A stretch of 54,689 nt of DNA from Defluviitaleaceae bacterium (GCA_009784685.1 WRBF01000008.1:1-54689), one strand, 5' to 3'; counted from the stretch's first letter, positions 16,592-25,698 are shown. A program made the numbers and translations. Notes: generated by a model not told the origin, from the sequence alone.

Positions 16592-18001
16592 TTAAATACC
16601 CAAAACCCCTCCCATAAACGGTATCCAAAACATCAAAATAGCAACTATGGCAATTTGCAAAAAAATCGTGGATTTACACATATCAGTCATGCGGTAATAC
16701 CCTTTCCCATATGTAATCAGCTGCACAGTATCAAGCGGGAATAAATAGCAGTTACCTGCGCAAAACGCCAAAGCAATTATTAAATAAGCCGGGGGAGCAC
16801 CGCCTACCATTGCAATAGTAATAAAAGGTCCCGCAAGCACTGTGATAAGCGCAGGAGCAGAAGTTATCATCAAAAGCATTACAAATGAGACCATTGCAGC
16901 AAGACCTACCAGCATATTAGTGGATAGAGCTAAATTAGCAGGGTATAGCATTCCAACAAGCCAACTGCTGACATTATTTTCAACTAACGCATTTGCTGTT
17001 GAAAGAACTGTTCCGCTTATGAAAATTATATCCCAGTTAATGGTTGTTACAAATTTATCCCAAGATAAAACGTTAATGCCCGGCATAAAAAACAAAACAC
17101 AGGCTAAAATTGCAACCGTAAATATCTCTATTCCCTGAACCCATGAAGAAGCTATCCAAAGAATAAGGGCAGCAGCCATTATAGCGATTACATAAGCTTC
17201 TTTCCCGGACACTTTCTCCTTAACTTGCACATTCTCTATGTAAATCATAGTCTTTTCACGATCAATTTGAGCCGGCTTGTAAACTTTTATAATTAGAAAC
17301 CATGCAAAAGGTATTAATGCAACAACCAAAGGAATCCCTATTGCCATCCATTGGACAAAAGTTACCGTCTGCCCTGTATGCTGTTCAAGCAGACCTATGG
17401 CAAGCAGATTAAGGGATGATGAAGCCGGAGTAGCCATGCCGCCTATCATTGTTGCAACCGGAATCGCAATCATAAATGCCTTGCCTATGGATTTTTTTTC
17501 TTCGCCGTCTTCCAACATGTTAATAAATTCGAGAGCTACTGACATCATAATCGCACAGGTTGGTACATTTGACATAAAAAAAGATAATGCTGCTGTAGTA
17601 ATCATCATCGCCAACAGTATCATTTCTATACGATAACCCGCTTGTTTTAAAAGTGCTGATAAAATGCGCTTTGTTATGGGCACATTCATAATCGCCCCTG
17701 CAATCCCGAACGAAGCAAGAATAAAAAACACAACAGGATGCGCAAAACCTACAACTGCCCCGGCAAATCTTTCGGTTACGTTAAACAGCGGAGTTAATCC
17801 GATGGTTAAAAGACAGCTGACCGGCAAAGGCAATGCTTCTGTTATCAGCAAAATAAGAAAGAATATTGTAATCCCGATTGTATTTCTGCCTTCTATCGTT
17901 AAACCGTCGGGAACATCTACCATTAATGTTATAAATAAAACGAGAACTGCTAAACAAAGACCTATTAAACCATGCAAACCACATGCTTGACGCTTTTTCA
18001 C
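16592..18001 (-). CDS. DASS/SLC13-family dicarboxylate transporter
   Basis: A 469-residue integral membrane carrier with about twelve hydrophobic segments. It belongs to the divalent anion:sodium symporter family (CitT/SdcS-like). Visible signatures are the first SNVPTCAIM motif, ATPASSSLNLLAIG in the first half, and ISGTVLSTANALV plus the hairpin LMITSAPALITVLAGP in the second half. Likely substrates are C4-dicarboxylates or related anions. The start is GTG with AAAGGG upstream. It is the last gene of the dnaG-sigA-folP-folBK run, 56 bases after folBK. Confidence 0.9.
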   Translation of the reverse strand: MKKRQACGLHGLIGLCLAVLVLFITLMVDVPDGLTIEGRNTIGITIFFLILLITEALPLPVSCLLTIGLTPLFNVTERFAGAVVGFAHPVVFFILASFGIAGAIMNVPITKRILSALLKQAGYRIEMILLAMMITTAALSFFMSNVPTCAIMMSVALEFINMLEDGEEKKSIGKAFMIAIPVATMIGGMATPASSSLNLLAIGLLEQHTGQTVTFVQWMAIGIPLVVALIPFAWFLIIKVYKPAQIDREKTMIYIENVQVKEKVSGKEAYVIAIMAAALILWIASSWVQGIEIFTVAILACVLFFMPGINVLSWDKFVTTINWDIIFISGTVLSTANALVENNVSSWLVGMLYPANLALSTNMLVGLAAMVSFVMLLMITSAPALITVLAGPFITIAMVGGAPPAYLIIALAFCAGNCYLFPLDTVQLITYGKGYYRMTDMCKSTIFLQIAIVAILMFWIPFMGGVLGI

Positions 18002-18057
18002 GAGTTATCCCTTTCATAGCAGCTTGCCATTAATAAAGGTGGCAAACTGCAAAGTAT

Positions 18058-18882
18058 TTAAATTGTCTGAGTTTTTTCAAGTTGATTTTTTAAATCGACC
18101 ATCCGTTGGTTTAAAAGCGGATGAACGTAATAGGGGTTAAGCTCACAAAAAGGAACTAACACAAAAAGACGGTCTTGCATACGTGGGTGAGGGAGGATTA
18201 TTTCATTATCGTCTGATATCATATCGTCATAAGCAAGTATGTCAATATCTATAGTCCTTGGAGCAAGTGGGATAAGACGCTCCCTTCCAAGCTCTGATTC
18301 AATTTGTAATGTATGTGAAATCAACTCATTAGGAGATAAAGTTGTTTCGATTTCTATTACACAATTTAGATAATCATCTTGAGGGATATCGCTAATCGGC
18401 TTTGTTTTATAATATGATGATGAGCGCAAAATCTTTAAATCATCACTCTTTAATTTCTTGATTGCGCTGTCTAATGTAAATTCAGAATCCCCCATGTTAG
18501 ACCCTAATCCTAAGTAAGCCTTATTCCAATTTCTTGATATTTGCACAGATAAATTGCGGACACATTGCCCTATAGGTGCCCAAGGCTTCTCAACTGTCAC
18601 CGTCACACCCTTGATACGAGAATATAAAGACAGTATATGAGAGGCAATTTTTTCAGCGCATGTCTCAATCAAGTTATACGTTTCGCCCTGTATTATGTTT
18701 GTGATATCTGCACAAATTTCAGAATAGTTCACAGTTTTGCTTAAGTCATCGCTTTTGCCTGCACTTTTTAAGTCAAGAAAAAGCTCCGCAGACACTATAA
18801 ATTTTTGCCCCAAAGCCTTTTCCGCTTCTAATGCACCGTGATTTGCAAATATTTCCAAACCATCAATCAGTATTTTATCCAT
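18058..18882 (-). CDS. folBK: Bifunctional dihydroneopterin aldolase / 6-hydroxymethyl-dihydropterin pyrophosphokinase
   Basis: A 274-residue fusion of two consecutive folate-synthesis enzymes. Residues 1-118 are FolB (start MDKILIDGLEIFANHG, with the catalytic-region VNYSEI, LIETCAEKIA and VEKPWAPI). Residues 120-274 are FolK (YLGLGSNMGD, ISDIPQDDYLNCVIEIET, ELGRERLIPLAPRTIDIDIL, LPHPRMQDRLFVLVP). The product passes from aldolase to kinase, then to FolP, whose gene lies directly upstream. The FolK loop reads RERLIPLAPRTID in place of the usual R-W-x-PRTID, a small deviation. AGGAG precedes the ATG. Confidence 0.94.
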   Translation of the reverse strand: MDKILIDGLEIFANHGALEAEKALGQKFIVSAELFLDLKSAGKSDDLSKTVNYSEICADITNIIQGETYNLIETCAEKIASHILSLYSRIKGVTVTVEKPWAPIGQCVRNLSVQISRNWNKAYLGLGSNMGDSEFTLDSAIKKLKSDDLKILRSSSYYKTKPISDIPQDDYLNCVIEIETTLSPNELISHTLQIESELGRERLIPLAPRTIDIDILAYDDMISDDNEIILPHPRMQDRLFVLVPFCELNPYYVHPLLNQRMVDLKNQLEKTQTI

Positions 18883-18899
18883 AATGTCTCCTAAAACCC

Positions 18900-19712
18900 C
18901 TAATGCTTATGTCTAATAATTTCATCTGCCATCATTGCAACTCGTTTGTTTTCAAGAACATCATGCACACGAATAAAATGACAATGCTGACTGATTGCCA
19001 TTGCAGTAGTCGCAAGCGTTGCTTCCAGTCGGTCTTCAACAGAGAAGCCTAGAGTGTGACCGATAAAGCTTTTTCTTGACGCACCAAGCATAACAGGATA
19101 TGGATATGCTGAAAAAAAGGATAGATTACGCAGTATTTCTAAGTTTTGCGAAACGGTTTTCGCAAAGCCTATGCCGGGGTCAATAATTACTTTACCCGGG
19201 TTAACACCTGCCTGGGTTAACAGCTCTATCCCCTCTTTAATATCCTGCATAACATCAAGTAATAAATTATCATAATCGGTATTATTACGGTTATGCATTA
19301 TGACGCAAACCGCATTATACTTGGCACAAACTTTGGGCAATTCGGGGTCTTTTTTAAAGCACATAACATCGTTAATTATTGAAGCTCCGTTTTGCAAAGC
19401 AGCTTCTGCCACTTCTGACTTATATGTATCAACGGCAATCGGTACGCCAATTACCTTTTTCAGTTCTTTAATAACAGGCATAACCCTGTCAAGCTCTATG
19501 TTGGTTTCAACCGGCTTAAAACCAGGACGAGAAGATTCGCCTCCGATTTCAATGATATCCGCCCCATCATCAACCATTTTCTTAGCTCTTAATACAGCCT
19601 GCTCTATTGTATCGTACGACCCGCCATCAAAAAAAGAATCCGGTGTGACGTTCAAAATGCCGACTATAAATGTTCTAGAGCCGATATCAAATATCTTTGA
19701 ACCTATTTGCAT
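18900..19712 (-). CDS. folP: Dihydropteroate synthase
   Basis: A 270-residue TIM-barrel enzyme that joins p-aminobenzoate to hydroxymethyl-dihydropterin diphosphate, the sulfonamide target. Signatures are ILNVTPDSFFDGG, ADIIEIGGESSRPG, DTYKSEVAEAAL, IINDV, DPGIGFAKT, LGASRKSFIG and the terminal RVHDV. AAGGCGGA precedes the ATG. It starts 15 bases after sigA and ends 17 bases before folBK, so folate synthesis is co-transcribed with the primary sigma factor. Confidence 0.97.
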   Translation of the reverse strand: MQIGSKIFDIGSRTFIVGILNVTPDSFFDGGSYDTIEQAVLRAKKMVDDGADIIEIGGESSRPGFKPVETNIELDRVMPVIKELKKVIGVPIAVDTYKSEVAEAALQNGASIINDVMCFKKDPELPKVCAKYNAVCVIMHNRNNTDYDNLLLDVMQDIKEGIELLTQAGVNPGKVIIDPGIGFAKTVSQNLEILRNLSFFSAYPYPVMLGASRKSFIGHTLGFSVEDRLEATLATTAMAISQHCHFIRVHDVLENKRVAMMADEIIRHKH

Positions 19713-19727
19713 TGTTATTAATCCGCC

Positions 19728-20891
19728 TTAATCCAAATAATCTTTAAGCTTTTTACTTCGGCTGGGGTGTCTAAGTTTCCTAAGTGCCTTGGATTCAATC
19801 TGCCTAATCCGCTCACGAGTAACGTTAAACTCCTTCCCTACTTCTTCAAGCGTTCGCGCCCTTCCATCATCAAGTCCAAAGCGAAGCCTTAAAACTTTCT
19901 CTTCACGATCCGTTAAAGTATCAAGAACATCAATAAGCTGTTCTTTAAGCATCATAAAAGCTGCCGCTTCCGCAGGCGCAGGGATATCGTCATCCGGAAT
20001 AAAATCGCCAAGATGGCTATCCTCCTCCTCACCAATCGGTGTTTCAAGAGAAACAGGCTCTTGTGCAATTTTCATTATCTCTCTGACTTTTTCAGGTGAC
20101 ATCTGCATTTCTTTTGCAAGCTCGTCCGGTGTTGGATCTCTGCCCAGCTCTTGCAAAAGCTGTCTTGAAACACGGATTAGCTTGTTTATTGTTTCAACCA
20201 TATGAACAGGAATCCTTATAGTGCGGGCTTGGTCGGCTATGGCTCTTGTGATCGCTTGTCTAATCCACCAAGTTGCATAAGTGCTGAACTTGAAGCCTTT
20301 TCTGTAATCAAATTTTTCAACAGCTTTAATAAGCCCTAAATTCCCTTCTTGAATTAAGTCCAAAAAAAGCATTCCACGCCCGACATATCTTTTCGCTATG
20401 CTTACAACCAATCGAAGGTTTGCTTCAGCAAGACGTTTTTTAGCCTCTTCGTCACCTGCCTCCATTCGGTTTGCAAGCTCAATTTCTTCCGTTGCAGTCA
20501 AAAGAGGAACTTTACCTATTTCTTTTAAGTACATCCGAACATGATCGTCAATATTTATATTATTTTCGATACTTGACAAGTCCATGTCTTTTTCACTTAC
20601 TTCAACATCAGGGGGCTCTGCACCCGGTTCAGGAGATTCAGGTATTTCACTAGCCTCCGGTTCAGGCACTTTAGGGCGTGCGGCATTATTATGATGCGAC
20701 GCAACTTCAAGGTTTTGCTCATCAAAATACTCATAAATCTTTTCAATTTGTTCCGGGTCAAGCTCTAGATCACTTAAAGAGTCCATAATTGCGCTGTATT
20801 CCAAGGTATTATTATTGCTTTTACCTAGATCAACAAGCACTTTAAGTCGGGGCATTAACTCGTTCATTAAGTTTTCATTTGTGGATTTCAA
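19728..20891 (-). CDS. sigA: Primary RNA polymerase sigma factor (sigma-70/SigA)
   Basis: A 387-residue housekeeping sigma factor of the length usual in Firmicutes. Residues 1-65 are region 1.1, followed by an acidic Pro/Glu linker. Region 1.2 begins [17 protein letters not shown]; region 2 has [33 protein letters not shown] and [18 protein letters not shown]; region 3 starts IRIPVHM; region 4 has the helix-turn-helix [20 protein letters not shown]. The start is TTG with AGGATGGG upstream. It follows dnaG by 84 bases, the classic macromolecular-synthesis arrangement. Confidence 0.98.
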   Translation of the reverse strand: MKSTNENLMNELMPRLKVLVDLGKSNNNTLEYSAIMDSLSDLELDPEQIEKIYEYFDEQNLEVASHHNNAARPKVPEPEASEIPESPEPGAEPPDVEVSEKDMDLSSIENNINIDDHVRMYLKEIGKVPLLTATEEIELANRMEAGDEEAKKRLAEANLRLVVSIAKRYVGRGMLFLDLIQEGNLGLIKAVEKFDYRKGFKFSTYATWWIRQAITRAIADQARTIRIPVHMVETINKLIRVSRQLLQELGRDPTPDELAKEMQMSPEKVREIMKIAQEPVSLETPIGEEEDSHLGDFIPDDDIPAPAEAAAFMMLKEQLIDVLDTLTDREEKVLRLRFGLDDGRARTLEEVGKEFNVTRERIRQIESKALRKLRHPSRSKKLKDYLD

Positions 20892-20975
20892 TAAAACCCA
20901 TCCTTTCGCTTAGGGCAACCGCTGAAAATCCCGCTACATCAAAGAATTATCGGAGATCACCTTAACATTCCTATT

Positions 20976-22754
20976 TTAACCATCTGATATCTTAATATAC
21001 AAATCAACGAAGGTTTTTCGCATATTTTCAAGGTTTTTCAGGGATTCATCATCATTTGCACCAACCATATATTGGTTTATGTGATAATCTTTAATTTTTT
21101 TGACTAATCCATTTACTTCCTTTTCAGTTGTCGATATGTAGATATCATCATTTGACAAAAATATATTGGCAACAACCTTTTGGTCTTCCGGCGTTTCAAA
21201 ACGATTTAAAAACTCTGCCGGATATATCTGCTCGTTCTTAAAGCAAAGCTCAAAAATATTGCTAAATATATCCCGATAAATATCTACATGTATTTCATCA
21301 ATTGATAAATATTTCGAAACTTCGTTACGAACTTGTGGCTCATAAGCCATTATCATAATGAGCCGCTTATATGCCTCTGTAACGGCTTTGTTTGGCTTTG
21401 AAGCCGACATCAACACCTCTGTTGGCGGTTTTATTCGCCTTGGTTTAACGGGCGGGCTTAATGTTTTACCTGTTTTTGCAAGCTCAGTCCTTATCGCAAA
21501 ATCTGATATACCCGTTAAATCTACTACTTGGCGCAGGTAAACATCCTGTTCAATAGAACTGTCTATCTCTGATAAAATTTTAACGGCATCTGTCGTAAAC
21601 ATAACCGATTCATCAGGTTTTTTAATATCATATTTTTTAAGCAAACACTCTATCTGAAACGTTATACCGCTTTTCGCATTCGAAAACTGTTCCTTAAGCT
21701 TGTCCTTCCCAAATTTCTTAATGTAGTCATCAGGATCTTTTGCTTCATTTGTTGAAAATACCTTCACTCTTAAACCATTTTGTGCGATAATAGGCATTGC
21801 TTTAAGTGCCGCAGTTATACCCGCCTGGTCACTGTCAAAAGCCAAAATCACACTGTCACAATATCTTTTCAAAACTCTAACATGGTTTTGGTTGAATGAA
21901 GTTCCAAGAGAAGCCACTACATTTTCTATTCCGCCTTGATAAAGAGCCACAACATCCATATAGCCTTCAACCAAGATAAGTTCCCTATTTCTGTTACGCC
22001 TTGCTATGTTTATACCATATAAGTTTTTGCTTTTATCAAAAACAGGGGTTTCCTTTGAATTAAGATATTTCGGCTCACCGCTGCCAATTATGCGTCCGCC
22101 AAAACCGGTTACATTGCCTCTACCATCAAGTATCGGAAATATTAACCGATTATAAAATCTATCAAAATATTTTTCCTCGTTTTTTGATTTCACGATCAAG
22201 CCAAGGGACACAAGCTCATTTGGATCATAACCTAAATCAGTCAAATATGTATAAAGCTCGCCGGAGTTACCTGAATATCCCAACCCGTATTTTACAATTG
22301 TATTTTTTGAAATTTTGCGATTGTCTAAGTATTTTCTTGCAATCTCTCCAGCTTCACTCATTAGTGTATCATAGAAAAATCTCGCCGAAAGCTTATTTAT
22401 TTCAAAACATCGGTCTTTATTATCATTGCCTGCTTTGCGCTGCCGATGAAGGTTGTCTGTTTGCGAGAGCTTATAATTAATCCGATTCGCAAGCATATTC
22501 AAAGCCTCTTTGAACTCGACGTTATCCATCTTCATTACAAAGCTGTATACATTGCCGCCCTCTCCACATCCGAAGCATTTATACATTTGCTTATCAGAGC
22601 TGACAGAAAAAGACGGGGTTTTTTCATTATGAAAAGGGCAGAGTCCCAAAAAGTTCCCGCCCCTTTGTTTCAGGCTTATATTATAGGAAGATACAACATC
22701 AACAATGTCGTTGCCGTACCTAACCTCTTCAATTACGTCGTCTGAATAAAGCAA
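20976..22754 (-). CDS. dnaG: DNA primase
   Basis: A 592-residue primase that makes RNA primers at the replication fork. It has the CHC2 zinc domain (CPFHNEKTPSF then YKCFGCGEGG), the RNA polymerase core with YNRLIFPI and GGRII, the Toprim domain with LVEGYMDVVAL and LAFDSDQAG, and a C-terminal DnaB-binding region. I place the start at the TTG of 22754 (product MLYSDDVIEEV) with AAGGA nine bases upstream, because relatives begin at this point. The open frame runs on to 22796, but only because it crosses a palindromic repeat. That repeat ends 17 bases before the start codon. Confidence 0.95.
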   Translation of the reverse strand: MLYSDDVIEEVRYGNDIVDVVSSYNISLKQRGGNFLGLCPFHNEKTPSFSVSSDKQMYKCFGCGEGGNVYSFVMKMDNVEFKEALNMLANRINYKLSQTDNLHRQRKAGNDNKDRCFEINKLSARFFYDTLMSEAGEIARKYLDNRKISKNTIVKYGLGYSGNSGELYTYLTDLGYDPNELVSLGLIVKSKNEEKYFDRFYNRLIFPILDGRGNVTGFGGRIIGSGEPKYLNSKETPVFDKSKNLYGINIARRNRNRELILVEGYMDVVALYQGGIENVVASLGTSFNQNHVRVLKRYCDSVILAFDSDQAGITAALKAMPIIAQNGLRVKVFSTNEAKDPDDYIKKFGKDKLKEQFSNAKSGITFQIECLLKKYDIKKPDESVMFTTDAVKILSEIDSSIEQDVYLRQVVDLTGISDFAIRTELAKTGKTLSPPVKPRRIKPPTEVLMSASKPNKAVTEAYKRLIMIMAYEPQVRNEVSKYLSIDEIHVDIYRDIFSNIFELCFKNEQIYPAEFLNRFETPEDQKVVANIFLSNDDIYISTTEKEVNGLVKKIKDYHINQYMVGANDDESLKNLENMRKTFVDLYIKISDG

Positions 22755-22770
22755 TCGTTTTTTCCTTCCA

Positions 22771-22818
22771 TACCCTTGCAATACAATGTACAACACGGTA
22801 CATTGTATTGCAAGGGTA
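22771..22818. repeat. Palindromic pair of the 20-nt repeat in the dnaG leader
   Basis: TACCCTTGCAATACAATGTA at 22771-22790 and its exact reverse complement at 22799-22818 flank an 8-base loop. This makes a perfect 20-bp stem directly upstream of the dnaG ribosome binding site. It has no T run and is not a terminator by sequence. Confidence 0.85.
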
Positions 22819-22908
22819 GTGTCCTACAAGTTAAATTCGACATATTGATTCAAAATCCTTTTTTTGATTTAAATATTTTTGATTTGTGTTTATAATTCAA
22901 AATAAAAA

Positions 22909-22940
22909 ATGCCGTAAGCTGCTTTTGCAACTCACGGCAT
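22909..22940 (-). terminator. Intrinsic terminator of rpsB-tsf
   Basis: On the minus strand ATGCCGTGAGTTGC pairs with GCAGCTTACGGCAT around an AAAA loop, followed by TTTTTATT. Confidence 0.9.
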
Positions 22941-22956
22941 CTTATTTTTTTACTAG

Positions 22957-23880
22957 TTATTTGCCCATCGCTTTACTTACTTCTTCAGCAAAATCTTCAT
23001 TTTTCTTTTCAATGCCTTCGCCGGTTTCAAAGCGAACAAAAGCTGAAATATTTAAGTCGGCAGCAACACTTTTCAGATAAGCCGCAACTGTCATGTCGCC
23101 TTCTTTAACATATTCTTGTTCAAGCAAACATATTTCTTTCAAACCTTTGTCAAGGCGACCTTCGATAATCTTTTCAACAACCTGCGGCGGTTTTTTATTA
23201 AGGTTTTCGTCATTTTGCGCTTGACCCGTAAGAATTTCTTTTTCCTTAGCTATAAAATCAGCAGGAACATCATTACGGCTTACGAATTTTGGATTCATAG
23301 CAGCAATTTGCATACAAACATCTTTACCCGCTGTTACAATAGCATCGCCTTTTGTACCGGAAGCAAGGTTGATTAAAACAGCAACTCTTCCGCCGCCATG
23401 AACATATGAAACTAAAGTTTCATTATCCTTTGCCGCAAATTTTTCAAAACGTCTGATGCTTAAGTTCTCGCCGATTACCGCTATTTTTTGACTAAGGGCT
23501 TCTGCTACTGTTACGCCTTCGTTTTCATGCCATTTTTCTGTAAGGAATGTTTCAATATCTTTGCTGCCGGATTTAACAACTTGCAAAGCAACGTTATGAA
23601 CATAGCTTTGAAACTCTTGATTTTTTGCAACAAAGTCAGTTTCGCTGTTTACTTCAACGATAACACCAATTTTTCCATCATCTGTAATATGTGTATAAAC
23701 AAGACCTTCGCTTGCGATACGCCCTGCTTTTTTAGCAGCAGCAGCAAGACCCTTTTCTCTTAATATTTCAACGGCTTTTTCTAAATTGCCATCAGCTTCT
23801 ACCAAGGCATTTTTGCAGTCAACCATTCCTGCGCCTGATACTTCTCTAAGCTCTTTAACTAATGCAGCAGTTACAGCCAT
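22957..23880 (-). CDS. tsf: Translation elongation factor Ts
   Basis: A 307-residue nucleotide exchange factor that recharges EF-Tu with GTP. It has the N-terminal UBA-like domain (VKELREVSGAGMVDCKNAL), the signature EVNSETDFVAKN, the two core subdomains, and the LLEQEYVKEGDMTVAAYL C-terminal part. GGAGG precedes the ATG. It forms an operon with rpsB, 45 bases upstream, and ends at a strong terminator. Confidence 0.98.
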   Translation of the reverse strand: MAVTAALVKELREVSGAGMVDCKNALVEADGNLEKAVEILREKGLAAAAKKAGRIASEGLVYTHITDDGKIGVIVEVNSETDFVAKNQEFQSYVHNVALQVVKSGSKDIETFLTEKWHENEGVTVAEALSQKIAVIGENLSIRRFEKFAAKDNETLVSYVHGGGRVAVLINLASGTKGDAIVTAGKDVCMQIAAMNPKFVSRNDVPADFIAKEKEILTGQAQNDENLNKKPPQVVEKIIEGRLDKGLKEICLLEQEYVKEGDMTVAAYLKSVAADLNISAFVRFETGEGIEKKNEDFAEEVSKAMGK

Positions 23881-23925
23881 ATATTTTTACCTCCATTTAT
23901 AATCAATTAAATTTCGTATATTAAA

Positions 23926-24705
23926 CTATTCAGCCGCCTCAGCAGCTACAACTTCTTCTATATCAGTTGGTTCTGCAGTTTCAGCTTCTTGAGCCGCTTT
24001 TTCAGCTGAAGTTTCAAACTGAGCACCTTGACGTGATTCAATAACTGCATCTGCAAGCTTACCTGCGATAAGTTTAACCGCACGAATTGCATCATCATTA
24101 CCCGGGATAACAAAGTCAATTTCATCAGGATCACAATTTGTATCAACAATAGCAACAAGCGGAATACCTAAGTTATGCGCTTCTTGAATAGCGATTCTCT
24201 CTTTACGCGGGTCAACGATAAACATGACATCCGGTATTCTTTTCATGTTTTTGATACCGCCTAAGTTTCTTTCAAGTTTTTCCATCTCATGAACAAGTTT
24301 TGCAACTTCTTTTTTAGGAAGAACTTCAAAGTCGCCGTCTTCTTGCATTTTTTCAAGCTTTTTAAGACGTTCAATACGAGTTTGAATAGTTTTAAAGTTT
24401 GTAAGCGTTCCGCCGAGCCAACGTTCGTTTACATAATACATTCCGCAGCGCTCTGCTTCTTCTTTAACAGAATCTTGAGCTTGTTTTTTAGTTCCGACAA
24501 AAAGTATTTCGCCGCCGTCTTTGATTATGTCGCATACTGCATTGTATGCCTCGTCAACCTTTTTAACGGTTTTTTGAAGATCGATAATATAGATTCCGTT
24601 TCTTTCAGCAAAAATATACTCTGCCATTTTAGGATTCCAGCGTCTTGTTTGGTGACCGAAGTGAACACCTGCTTCAAGTAATTGTTTCATAGAAATAACG
24701 CTCAT
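23926..24705 (-). CDS. rpsB: 30S ribosomal protein S2
   Basis: A 259-residue small-subunit protein. Family motifs are [57 protein letters not shown] and [14 protein letters not shown]. The C-terminal 30 residues are acidic and Ala/Glu-rich. I chose the ATG at 24705, seven bases after AAGGAGGT; the frame extending to 24738 would place that ribosome binding site inside the gene. It is the first gene of the rpsB-tsf operon. Confidence 0.98.
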   Translation of the reverse strand: MSVISMKQLLEAGVHFGHQTRRWNPKMAEYIFAERNGIYIIDLQKTVKKVDEAYNAVCDIIKDGGEILFVGTKKQAQDSVKEEAERCGMYYVNERWLGGTLTNFKTIQTRIERLKKLEKMQEDGDFEVLPKKEVAKLVHEMEKLERNLGGIKNMKRIPDVMFIVDPRKERIAIQEAHNLGIPLVAIVDTNCDPDEIDFVIPGNDDAIRAVKLIAGKLADAVIESRQGAQFETSAEKAAQEAETAEPTDIEEVVAAEAAE

Positions 24706-24808
24706 TAATAATACCTCCTTAAGGTTAGATTCCTCCATAGCTATATAGAACCGAATTTTGCGGCACCTTAATGATAGCTATGTGCGTTTTTTATTATCTA
24801 CGGCGAAC

Positions 24809-24837
24809 AGTATAGCATAAATACGAAAGGGGCGCAA
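24809..24837 (-). promoter_or_regulatory. Promoter of rpsB-tsf
   Basis: On the minus strand TTGCGC and TATACT are separated by 17 bases, leaving a leader of about 95 bases. Confidence 0.7.
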
Positions 24838-24881
24838 GCTTTTTTGAAGAGGGTTTTTGAAGTTTTTAAGTCTTGAACATG

Positions 24882-24900
24882 TACCCTAGCAATACAATAC
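24882..24900 (+). repeat. 20-nt dispersed repeat, diverged copy
   Basis: TACCCTAGCAATACAATAC differs by few bases from the copy at 16509. Both are followed within about 20 bases by TTTGAAT and CAG, so the repeat unit may be about 40 bases long. Confidence 0.55.
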
Positions 24901-24982
24901 ATCTATTCTATTTGAATCAGGCTCTGCGCATCTTAAACGTTTTGTCAAGCAAATCTTCCAAAAAAATCAAAAAAATTTCAAC

Positions 24983-25017
24983 AATATGATAATATTTGCC
25001 ATAATATGATAATATTT
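24983..25017 (+). repeat. Pair of 15-base direct repeats upstream of a promoter
   Basis: AATATGATAATATTT occurs at 24983-24997 and 25003-25017, a 20-base period. Each copy is nearly palindromic. The pair lies 50 bases upstream of the -35 box at 25067, as expected for a regulator bound on one face of the helix. Confidence 0.6.
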
Positions 25018-25066
25018 ACTACAATTACCTCTCGTAAAAAAGGGATAATTAACAATCCGATTACTG

Positions 25067-25095
25067 TTGACTAAACATCAAAAAGCTTGTATAAT
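25067..25095 (+). promoter_or_regulatory. Promoter of the P-loop-like gene
   Basis: TTGACT and a perfect TATAAT are separated by 17 bases. The leader of about 97 bases contains a TTCGTA/TACGAA hairpin near 25157. Confidence 0.78.
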
Positions 25096-25198
25096 AAATT
25101 TGCACTCAACTGACTATTGCTCTAATAATTAAATGTTAAGCAATAAACAGGGCAGTTCGTAGTTAAAAATTACGAATTAAATATGGGAGGCGATTGAT

Positions 25199-25612
25199 AT
25201 GGTTTCATATATCGTAAGCGAAGAGGGACATGGTAAAACAAAAATACTTCTTGACATGGCGAACAAAGCCGTTGAAACAGCAGAGGGAAATTTAGTTTTT
25301 ATTGATGGTGGAAAAACACGCATGTATGATCTTAATCATAATGTAAGACTTGTTGATACTGCAAGCTATGACCTTGCAAATTATCGCGAGTTTATTGGCT
25401 TTTTATGCGGAATTCTTTCGCAAAATATGGATATAACAGATATTTTTGTAGACGGAATAAATAAAATAGTCAAAACATTTGACGATGAAGCTTTTGCAAA
25501 ATTGCATGTTCGCCTTAAAAAACTTTCAGAGGAAAACGACGTTAAGTTTGTCGTTGGTGTAAACAGCAAAGCCGGTACATTGCCGGAAGAGATTAAAAGC
25601 TGTATAATTTAA
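25199..25612 (+). CDS. Small P-loop NTPase-like protein
   Basis: A 137-residue protein with an N-terminal Walker A-like loop, SEEGHGKTK, in which the usual first Gly/Ala is Ser. A beta strand LVFIDGG follows, and a second hydrophobic strand DIFVDGI may serve as Walker B. Homologous small proteins are common in clostridia, often with GAKGTGKT, and are sometimes labelled PilT-like without support. No type IV pilus gene is nearby. No membrane segment is present. GGGAGG precedes the ATG. The role is unknown; nucleotide binding is likely, hydrolysis uncertain. Confidence 0.75.
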   Translation: MVSYIVSEEGHGKTKILLDMANKAVETAEGNLVFIDGGKTRMYDLNHNVRLVDTASYDLANYREFIGFLCGILSQNMDITDIFVDGINKIVKTFDDEAFAKLHVRLKKLSEENDVKFVVGVNSKAGTLPEEIKSCII

Positions 25613-25624
25613 GATTAATATATA

Positions 25625-25640
25625 ATGAATCATGATTCAT
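25625..25640. promoter_or_regulatory. 16-bp perfect palindrome
   Basis: ATGAATCATGATTCAT is its own reverse complement. It lies between the P-loop-like and M23 peptidase genes, 13 bases after the first stop codon, and could be an operator. Confidence 0.45.
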
Positions 25641-25642
25641 AA

Positions 25643-25693
25643 AGCCCTCGTTAGTGTAATATTTATTTTATAAATACTATATTGACGGGGGCT
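25643..25693 (+). promoter_or_regulatory. Stem that occludes the M23 peptidase ribosome binding site
   Basis: AGCCCTCGT pairs with ACGGGGGCT (one G-U pair). The right arm contains the only purine-rich Shine-Dalgarno candidate, which ends about five bases before the ATG at 25699. The loop is A+T-rich and includes TATTTA/TAAATA. Confidence 0.5.
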
Positions 25694-25698
25694 TAGTT

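Larger units (their letters stand above)
24706..25198. other. Divergent intergenic region between rpsB and the P-loop-like gene
   Basis: Almost 500 bases without a gene. It holds the rpsB promoter, a diverged copy of the 20-nt repeat at 24882, two 15-base direct repeats at 24983 and 25003, and the promoter of the rightward gene. Reading frames in it have no ribosome binding site. Confidence 0.6.

Noticed and set aside
22755-22796. Upstream extension of DnaG beginning MLYIVLQGYGRKK
   Set aside because: The extra codons are read from the 20-nt palindromic repeat; known primases begin at the YSDDVIEEV region and a ribosome binding site precedes that TTG.
24289-24681. 130-codon plus-strand frame inside rpsB
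   Set aside because: It is antisense to a clear S2 gene and its product is rich in Phe/Cys, as expected from reversed Lys/Glu codons.
25199-25612. Type IV pilus ATPase PilT
   Set aside because: It is only 137 residues, has no PilT core motifs apart from a P-loop-like sequence, and no pilus genes are nearby.
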